5,372 bases of DNA from an uncultured Mailhella sp. GTDB lineage: Bacteria; Desulfobacterota; Desulfovibrionia; Desulfovibrionales; Desulfovibrionaceae. Under the pieces are notes generated by a model that had not been told where the DNA came from, made no database searches, and was given only the letters and a program-made list of their open reading frames with translations. Position 1 is the stretch's first letter. Each line of letters begins with the position of its first letter. The translations under genes were made by a program, and so were the position numbers. This document shows positions 1 through 4,332 of this stretch, in pieces. Where the stretch lies: contig CAJJMX010000129.1 of NCBI GenBank assembly GCA_905192935.1, forward strand, positions 1 through 5,372. Reading direction: 5' to 3'.

Positions 1-34
1 GCCCTCCTTTCGGACTGAGACGGGTGAAGTCCGA
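1..34 (-). promoter_or_regulatory. SD and leader hairpin of a leftward gene outside the window
   Basis: Read on the minus strand, positions 10 to 3 give AAAGGAGG, a near-perfect Shine-Dalgarno sequence. A start codon would be expected only a few bases beyond the left edge, so a divergent gene probably begins there. Directly upstream of it, on the same strand, TCGGACT/AGTCCGA (10-16 and 28-34) forms a 7-bp stem with an 11-nt loop. The hairpin would lie in the 5' leader just ahead of the SD without covering it. The gene itself is not visible, so this remains inference. The alternative is chance similarity inside the end of a rightward gene. Confidence 0.35.
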
Positions 35-230
35 GGCGTGTTTCCGGCACCTTTTCCCGGCCGGATCTCCGGCGGAAGCCGTGTGCCGCAATCATTTCCG
101 GCTGTCCCCGTCGTTTTTCGTGGCGATGCGCCGGAATCGACCGAAAAAGTTGAAGCAATGGTTTAACGTTTGAAGGCGGTCGTCGAGAAAACGCCTTGCC
201 GTCCTTTTTTGGTATGCGTAAGGTGTTTTC

Positions 231-236
231 AGGAGG
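231..236 (+). promoter_or_regulatory. Ribosome binding site for the ADP-ribosylglycohydrolase at 245
   Basis: AGGAGG lies 8 nt before the ATG at 245. This settles the start codon: the same frame is open further upstream to a TTG at 170, but that codon has no SD, and the 25 extra residues it would add do not belong to the family fold, which normally begins at the MIGA-type sequence. Confidence 0.85.
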
Positions 237-244
237 ATCGGCCT

Positions 245-1054
245 ATGATCGGAGCATTGATCGGCGACATCGTGGGGTCCCGCTTTGAAAGACACAACTG
301 CAAGAGCCGGGATTTCGAATTTCTGACTCCGGCGTGTCACGTCACGGACGACAGCGTCATGACGCTGGCTGTGGCTCATGCCGTGCTGGAAAGCGACGGA
401 CGCCGGGAGGAGCTTTCCCGGCTGGCCGTGGAGTCCATGCGGAGTTTCGGCAGACGCTGGGCAAGGGGCTGCTACGGGGGACGTTTCACCAGATGGCTTT
501 ACAGCGAACATCCCGAACCTTACGGCAGTTACGGCAACGGCTCGGCCATGCGCGTGAGTCCGTGCGCCTGGGCGGCAGATTCTTTAAAAGACGCCCTGGA
601 CATGGCAGATCGCGTCACCATGGTGACGCACGATCATCCTGAAGGCATACGGGGAGCCGAGGCCGTGACGGCGGTCATATGGCTGGCCAGACAGGGAGAG
701 AGCCCGGAAAGCATACGAAAGAGCGTGGAGGCCTCCTGGTACAGGCTGAATTTTACTCTGGATGACATACGGGGCAGCTACGGATGGGAAGTCAGCTGTC
801 AGGGCTCCGTACCTCAGGCCATCGAGGCCTTTCTCGAGGCGGACAGTGTTGAGGGCGCCGTGCGCAATGCCGTGTCCATAGGCGGGGACAGCGATACCAT
901 TGCCGCCATGGCGGCAAGCATGGCCGAGGCCCGTTTCGGCGTGCCTGATCAGATGAGAAAACGTATTCTTGGCTTTCTGGAGCCTCCTCTTGCCGAGGTG
1001 GTGGAGCGTTTTGAACAGCGTTTTCCCGCCAGCCGGGTGTCGGTGAGCTCCTGA
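245..1054 (+). CDS. ADP-ribosylglycohydrolase family protein (DraG/ARH type), intact metal site
   Basis: This 269-aa protein belongs to the DraG/ARH fold, an all-alpha, dinuclear-metal (Mg or Mn) hydrolase that removes ADP-ribose from modified proteins or small substrates in the cytosol. Its motifs come in family order: GDIVGSRFE at residues 7-15 (metal-binding Glu15), TDDS at 34-37, GNGSAMR at 97-103, HDHPEG at 129-134, CQGSVPQAI near 185-193 and GGDSDT at 213-218 (Asp215, Asp217, Thr218). All expected ligands are present, so I infer an active enzyme. The length and the MIGA...GDIVGS opening match the short bacterial subfamily of about 260-270 aa. No signal peptide is seen. The start is fixed by AGGAGG 8 nt upstream. 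It converges on the U32 gene with a 59-nt gap in which I see no clear terminator. The substrate cannot be read from sequence: no DraT-like transferase and no nitrogenase gene is nearby, so a nitrogen-fixation role is not supported. Confidence 0.93.
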   Translation: MIGALIGDIVGSRFERHNCKSRDFEFLTPACHVTDDSVMTLAVAHAVLESDGRREELSRLAVESMRSFGRRWARGCYGGRFTRWLYSEHPEPYGSYGNGSAMRVSPCAWAADSLKDALDMADRVTMVTHDHPEGIRGAEAVTAVIWLARQGESPESIRKSVEASWYRLNFTLDDIRGSYGWEVSCQGSVPQAIEAFLEADSVEGAVRNAVSIGGDSDTIAAMAASMAEARFGVPDQMRKRILGFLEPPLAEVVERFEQRFPASRVSVSS

Positions 1055-1113
1055 CATTCCCGGGGGAGGAGTTCGCAAGGCGGCCGGAGCAGCGCCTGCC
1101 GGAAGACAGGGTT

Positions 1114-2400
1114 TCAGGCTCTCAGGTAAAGGCCCGGGCGCAGGTCCTCCCGTTCACAGTAAAGAACACCTTCCGTCCCCGGATTCAGGCGTTCCGTGAT
1201 TTCTCCCCGATGATTTTCCAGCGTGTAGGAGCCTGCCTTCAGGCAAGGTCTCTTCATGCCGGGAAGAAGAAGCTCGGCGTCGTCGCCGCTGTTCCAGACA
1301 GAGCGGACCTGAACGCGCCAGCCGCCGTTTTCCGCAGGTTCCATGAGGCGTGCCGCGACGGGCCGGGGCGTGAAGTCTTGGGGCCGCTCTTCGATGCGGC
1401 GTTCAGGCAGAAAGAAGCCGGAACAGAGCGGACGTGATGCCGTATGAAAGAGTTCTTCGACAAGGTCGTCTGCCGAAGGGGCGTTCAGAGGCTTCTGCCG
1501 GGCTGCGGCAAGATTCAGGGCCGTGCGGTAAACGTCGGTCACCTGGGCGACGTAGCCTCCGCTCTTTGTCCGGCCTTCCAGCTTGAGCGCCGCCGGGCCC
1601 ATGCGGACAAGATCGTCCATCCACCTGACGAGACACAGATCCATGGGAGCCCATATGGCGCTGAAATCCTCGTCCTGCGTGACGCTCAGGAAAGGGCCGT
1701 CGTGCCGCACGGCTTCTTCCACGGTAAGCGTCAGGCCCCGGTATTCAAAGCGGCAGGGCTGTGTGCAAAGTCCGAGGTTGGCCGGACGCCGGTTGACCCA
1801 GGCGGAAATGAGGCAGTGCCCGGAGAGGGAAAGACACATGGCTCCGTGAACGAAGACTTCAAAGTCCATGGATGGAAAGCGTCGGATGAGTCCGGCCATG
1901 GCCTCACGTCCGAGCTCCCGTGCCAGATTGATGCGGCGCACGCCGGATTCCTGCCAGAATTCCACGGCAGCGGAGTTGACGGAGTGAGCCTGCGTGGAGA
2001 GATGCAGTTCCACGGAAGGGCAGAGCCTGCGGGAGAGACGGATGACCCCGGGGTCGGCCGCAATGAGCCCGTCGACGCCGAGCTCCGGCAGCCTTTCAAG
2101 CTGCTCCTCCACCAGAGGAAGATGTTCGTCAAAGGGAAGCGCGTTCAGACAATAGTAGACGCGGACGCCGGAGTCGTGGGCAAAACGTACGGCGTCTTCC
2201 AGTTCTTTGCCGTCGAAGCCGCGGCATTTTGCCCGCAGGGACAGGAGGCTTCCGCCGAGATACACGGCATCGGCTCCGTAGAGTATCGCGGCCTCAAGCT
2301 GTTCCCGGCCTCCGGCCGGGGCGAGCAGTTCCGGTAGGGATCGTTCCGTCATGGCATGAAAGAGGGATAAAGGTTGCAGAAGGACAGCGTTGTCCGACAC
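1114..2400 (-). CDS. Peptidase U32 family protein (TrhP/RlhA-like RNA hydroxylation factor)
   Basis: This is a 428-aa protein from a GTG at 2400. After a short N-terminal lead comes the typical opening LPELLAPAG (22-30) and YGADAVYLGG (41-50). HLSTQAHSVNS (133-143) follows, then the U32 signature from EVFVHGAMC through SGHCLIS (181-199), GLCTQPCRFEY (210-220), LKLEGRTKSGGYV (272-284), and a C-terminal small domain from about 340. Cys189, Cys196, Cys212 and Cys216 occupy the four conserved positions that bind an iron-sulfur cluster in the related UbiU/UbiV proteins. Despite the peptidase name, characterised relatives hydroxylate RNA (TrhP on tRNA U34, RlhA on 23S rRNA) or act in oxygen-independent ubiquinone synthesis. 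The size is close to TrhP, so tRNA wobble-uridine hydroxylation is the best guess, by inference. The start is uncertain: the GTG has an AAGGAAAG about 11 nt upstream, while the ATG at 2352 (MTERSLPEL) begins where family members usually begin but lacks an SD. Confidence 0.9.
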   Translation of the reverse strand: MSDNAVLLQPLSLFHAMTERSLPELLAPAGGREQLEAAILYGADAVYLGGSLLSLRAKCRGFDGKELEDAVRFAHDSGVRVYYCLNALPFDEHLPLVEEQLERLPELGVDGLIAADPGVIRLSRRLCPSVELHLSTQAHSVNSAAVEFWQESGVRRINLARELGREAMAGLIRRFPSMDFEVFVHGAMCLSLSGHCLISAWVNRRPANLGLCTQPCRFEYRGLTLTVEEAVRHDGPFLSVTQDEDFSAIWAPMDLCLVRWMDDLVRMGPAALKLEGRTKSGGYVAQVTDVYRTALNLAAARQKPLNAPSADDLVEELFHTASRPLCSGFFLPERRIEERPQDFTPRPVAARLMEPAENGGWRVQVRSVWNSGDDAELLLPGMKRPCLKAGSYTLENHRGEITERLNPGTEGVLYCEREDLRPGLYLRA

Positions 2401-2410
2401 AGGATAGGTA

Positions 2411-2430
2411 TCTTTCCTTTAGGGGAAAGA
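2411..2430. repeat. Perfect 7-bp inverted repeat in the divergent intergenic region
   Basis: TCTTTCC (2411-2417) and GGAAAGA (2424-2430) are exact inverted copies separated by TTTAGG. On the minus strand the 3' arm contains the GGAAAG that would act as the SD for the U32 start at 2400. The element could be a hairpin over that SD or an operator for a dimeric regulator. Seven base pairs is short, so chance is possible. Confidence 0.4.
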
Positions 2431-2444
2431 CAAGCGCTGCATGC

Positions 2445-2474
2445 TGGACAAAAGCTGTTCCTGTGCTTAATTAT
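2445..2474 (+). promoter_or_regulatory. Possible sigma70-type promoter for the exported-protein gene
   Basis: TGGACA (2445-2450) matches five of six bases of the -35 consensus. AATTAT (2469-2474), 18 nt downstream, matches four of six of the -10. Transcription would start near 2481, inside the 5' arm of the hairpin at 2477-2500, giving a leader of about 30 nt. The region is locally AT-rich compared with its surroundings. The call rests on a weak motif match only. Confidence 0.35.
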
Positions 2475-2476
2475 GG

Positions 2477-2509
2477 CCCTTGCCGCAGGGGCGGCAAGGG
2501 AGAGTTTTT
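2477..2509 (+). promoter_or_regulatory. Perfect 10-bp stem-loop covering the SD, with a T tract up to the start codon
   Basis: CCCTTGCCGC (2477-2486) pairs exactly with GCGGCAAGGG (2491-2500) around an AGGG loop, giving a very stable GC-rich stem. The SD of the next gene (AGGGAG, 2497-2502, 7 nt before the ATG at 2510) is built partly from the 3' arm, so folding would hide it. TTTTT follows at 2505-2509, which also makes the element look like an intrinsic terminator, though four bases separate the stem from the T tract. Attenuation or control of translation is inferred. The stem itself is directly visible. Confidence 0.6.
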
Positions 2510-3145
2510 ATGAAGTATATTCGGACAGTTCTTTTTTCTGTTCTGTTTGTTTTTTTCGGGACGGCGTCCGCGTTTGCGGCAGGGGCCTTCGGTCTGGAAC
2601 TCGGATCCGAACTGAGCCGGTACACTCATGGGGATCAGCCCGTCTCCGAAAGATGGCAGCTCAAGATGTATGAGGTGACGCCTCCTGCGCCCGACTCCCG
2701 GTTCGATACCTATGCCGTGGATACCTTTCAGGGCAGGATCATACGCATCATGGCCTCTTCCCCCGATGATCCCAGTGAAAACGGCGCCGCGACCCTCGGA
2801 GTGCTGGAAAGCCTGAGGGATGAGCTCGTCAGGAAGTATGGCGAACCGTCGCTGAATCTGGAAGATATCGAGGATGCCGGCGACGACTTGCGCGGCTACC
2901 TTGCCGATGAAGGCGGACTTGAGGTCCTTGAGTGGAATTTTTCGGGTGCGGAGAATGCGCCCGACAGTCCGGGAGCCGTGTATGTTTTCCTTGCCGGTTC
3001 CGAGACCGATGCCGGGAAGCAGGCTTCTTACTGCACCGTGTATTTTGAAAGCGAAGAATATCCTGCCGTCAGCGACCAGGCGGCTCAGATGGAGCAGGGC
3101 GTCGATGACGGACAGGATGACGGACAGCCGGACGAGGCGGACTGA
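2510..3145 (+). CDS. Small exported acidic protein of unknown function
   Basis: This is a 211-aa protein from the ATG at 2510, with AGGGAG 7 nt upstream. Residues 1-24 form a classic Sec signal peptide: basic MKYIR, a hydrophobic run rich in Leu, Val and Phe, then TASAFAA, with cleavage likely after residue 23 or 24 (signal peptidase I). There is no lipobox cysteine at the cleavage site and no later membrane segment, so a periplasmic location is inferred. The mature part opens FGLELGSELS and later has a block around DELVRKYGEPSL (104-115). This layout resembles small exported bacterial proteins with a FGxxLG opening and a LxxKYGxP block, but I cannot name a function. Only one cysteine is present (Cys175). 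The tail from about 188 is strongly acidic and ends in two DDGQ units. An open TTG at 2480 in the same frame is rejected as start because it lies inside the upstream hairpin and would bury the signal peptide. Confidence 0.82.
   Translation: MKYIRTVLFSVLFVFFGTASAFAAGAFGLELGSELSRYTHGDQPVSERWQLKMYEVTPPAPDSRFDTYAVDTFQGRIIRIMASSPDDPSENGAATLGVLESLRDELVRKYGEPSLNLEDIEDAGDDLRGYLADEGGLEVLEWNFSGAENAPDSPGAVYVFLAGSETDAGKQASYCTVYFESEEYPAVSDQAAQMEQGVDDGQDDGQPDEAD
3104..3127 (+). repeat. Tandem 12-nt repeat encoding DDGQ twice
   Basis: GATGACGGACAG occurs twice back to back (3104-3115 and 3116-3127) with no mismatch, followed by a degenerate fragment (CCGGACGAG). It encodes the acidic C-terminal tail of the exported protein. 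Identical codons in both copies suggest recent slippage duplication, so copy number could differ between strains. Confidence 0.75.
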
Positions 3146-3155
3146 CGCCGGGGAT

Positions 3156-3191
3156 ATGGCCGGGACGATGTGTTCCGGCACATGATTTTTT
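3156..3191 (+). terminator. Terminator-like hairpin between the exported protein and the second ADP-ribosylglycohydrolase-like gene
   Basis: GCCGGGAC (3159-3166) pairs with GTTCCGGC (3172-3179) around a GATGT loop, with one G-U pair. ATG (3156-3158) can extend the stem with CAT (3181-3183) across a one-base bulge. Six T follow at 3186-3191. The T tract is only one base from the SD of the next gene, so the element could be a leaky terminator or attenuator as well as an end for the upstream transcript. Confidence 0.5.
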
Positions 3192-3192
3192 G

Positions 3193-3197
3193 AGAGG
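3193..3197 (+). promoter_or_regulatory. Ribosome binding site that selects the TTG at 3205
   Basis: AGAGG lies 7 nt before a TTG at 3205. The frame also has a TTG at 3190, but that codon sits in the T tract of the preceding hairpin with no SD, so 3205 is the better start. Confidence 0.65.
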
Positions 3198-3204
3198 TGT
3201 TGCG

Positions 3205-4239
3205 TTGAAAAGAAGTGCCGTTGAGATACGCCGTGCCTGGGGATGTCTTCTCGGACAGATTGCCGGGGATTCTCTGGGAAGCCAGGTGGAATTCAAGCAT
3301 GAGGATGAGGTCAGGGCCCTTTATCCGGCCGGTGTCGACGAGCTTGAGGGGAGCGCCCTGTACCGTACTTTGCCGGGACAGCCTACCGACGACTCGGAAA
3401 TGGCGCTGGCTCTGGCAAGAACGCTGGCCAGAGACGGAACGTTTTTGGCCGGGAATGTCATGGCAGCCTATAAGGAATGGCTCGGCAGTCATCCCGTGGA
3501 CTTTGCGCACTCGGTGTTTCGTGCGCTGCACGGCAAGCCCGACGTCCGCAGTGAAGCCAACTGCGCTCTCATGCGGGGCAGTCCGCTCGGCATATTCGGC
3601 GCAAGGTTCGTGCCGGAAACGGCTCTTCCGTGCGATGACGGAGGAGAGCCCGACATGAAGGCCATGGCGGCCGGGGAGGAGATGAAAAATCTTGCCCGCA
3701 TGGCCATGACCGATGCGGCGCTGACGAGTCCGCACCCCTTGTGCCTTGCAGCCGATGCCGCCTACGTGTCCGCCCTTGCCTACGGCATACGGAGCGGCTC
3801 CAGAAAAGGCATGTGGAAGGCGGCCATGGCCGTGGCCGAGGCTCTCCCGGCCTGGTGCGGGGATATTCCGGAATCGGAGGCCGAAAGAGTGATATCCTGC
3901 CTCGCCGAAGCGGAAAACAATCGTCCTGCCGACTATCAGAACGACATGAGCCATGTGCTTACGACCTTGCAGAACGGCTTCTGGCAGCTCCTTCACGCTT
4001 CCGATGCCGGGGCAGGCGTGCGCGATACCGTCATGAAGGGCGGCGACGCCGCTGCCAACGGAGCCGTGGCCGGAGCTCTTCTCGGAGCGGCGCTGGATAT
4101 CGATTCCTTTCCTCAGCAGTGGGCGGATGCCGTGCTGGCCTGTCGTCCCGCGCCGGGACGTGCGGACGTGCCTCAGCCTCGTCCTGAAAGCTGCTGGCCT
4201 CTCGACTTCATGTCGCTGGCACAAACGCTTCTGGGCTGA
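3205..4239 (+). CDS. ADP-ribosylglycohydrolase-family protein with altered metal-binding motif
   Basis: This is a 344-aa protein started at TTG 3205. The DraG/ARH motifs run in order: GDSLGSQVEF (21-30, Glu29), TDDSE (61-65), ANCALMRGSPLGIF (118-131, where the family has SNGALMR or GNGALMR), TSPHP (174-178), LQNGFWQLLHA (255-265) and VMKGGDAAANGAVAGALLG (276-294). In the last motif the family norm is GGD-T-D-T-N. Here Asp281 remains, but the second Asp and following Thr, both metal ligands in DraG and ARH structures, are Ala283 and Ala284. A first-site ligand set (Glu29, Thr61, Asp62, Asp63) is kept. The frame is open, the fold motifs are otherwise good, and a C-terminal extension (RPESCWPLDFMSL, 326-338) is typical of the longer subfamily. 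I infer a conserved fold with reduced, lost or changed catalysis, not a decayed gene. It follows the exported-protein gene by 59 nt on the same strand and ends at a strong terminator. Confidence 0.88.
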   Translation: MKRSAVEIRRAWGCLLGQIAGDSLGSQVEFKHEDEVRALYPAGVDELEGSALYRTLPGQPTDDSEMALALARTLARDGTFLAGNVMAAYKEWLGSHPVDFAHSVFRALHGKPDVRSEANCALMRGSPLGIFGARFVPETALPCDDGGEPDMKAMAAGEEMKNLARMAMTDAALTSPHPLCLAADAAYVSALAYGIRSGSRKGMWKAAMAVAEALPAWCGDIPESEAERVISCLAEAENNRPADYQNDMSHVLTTLQNGFWQLLHASDAGAGVRDTVMKGGDAAANGAVAGALLGAALDIDSFPQQWADAVLACRPAPGRADVPQPRPESCWPLDFMSLAQTLLG

Positions 4240-4256
4240 AAGGTCTTTTTCTGCTG

Positions 4257-4287
4257 AAAGGCGGTTCTTCCATGAGCCGCCTTTTTT
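4257..4287 (+). terminator. Intrinsic terminator after the second ADP-ribosylglycohydrolase-like gene
   Basis: AAAGGCGGTTC (4257-4267) pairs with GAGCCGCCTTT (4274-4284) around a TTCCAT loop, with one G-U pair, and the T run continues through 4287. It begins 18 nt after the stop codon at 4237-4239. On the minus strand the U-rich side is weak, so it mainly serves the rightward gene, although the leftward hydrolase gene ends 46 nt further on and may use it in part. A 9-nt direct repeat, GCTGAAAGG, lies at 4235-4243 and 4253-4261. Confidence 0.88.
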
Positions 4288-4332
4288 ATGTCCGCTGCCC
4301 GGATTTTTGTCGGATACGTGCGGCCCGGGAGA

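Noticed and set aside
3..173. Open frame on the plus strand ending in TGA at 171-173, a possible C-terminal tail of an upstream gene
   Set aside because: Its third-position GC is gene-like, but the product (ending KKLKQWFNV) is not recognisable, another frame (2-166) is also open, and the strong leftward SD at 3-10 argues for a divergent intergenic region.
173..210. Possible terminator: AAGGCG/CGCCTT stem followed by TTTTTT at 205-210
   Set aside because: The stem is only 6 bp with a 13-nt loop, and seven bases separate it from the T tract, so it is too weak to call.
196..224. Possible promoter TTGCCG with TAAGGT or TATGCG upstream of the gene at 245
   Set aside because: The -10 candidates match poorly or have wrong spacing; no convincing promoter is seen.
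170..244. N-terminal extension of the first ADP-ribosylglycohydrolase from a TTG at 170
   Set aside because: No SD before the TTG, the added residues are outside the family fold, and the ATG at 245 has AGGAGG at ideal spacing.
1055..1113. Terminator between the convergent genes
   Set aside because: Only short GC-rich stems such as CCTG/CAGG with no T tract on either strand are present.
1444..2337. Long plus-strand open frame opposite the U32 gene
   Set aside because: It is antisense to a clearly recognised family protein, has no SD of note and encodes low-information sequence; the high GC content explains the open frame.
3085..4224. Long minus-strand open frame opposite the second ADP-ribosylglycohydrolase-like gene
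   Set aside because: The product is rich in His, Arg and Gly with no motif, and the opposite strand carries ordered family motifs; it is a shadow of GC-rich coding DNA.
245..4239. Toxin/antidote or anti-phage system based on ADP-ribosylation
   Set aside because: No ADP-ribosyltransferase toxin, secretion-system effector or mobile-element signal is visible, and the genes are interrupted by a housekeeping-type U32 gene on the other strand.
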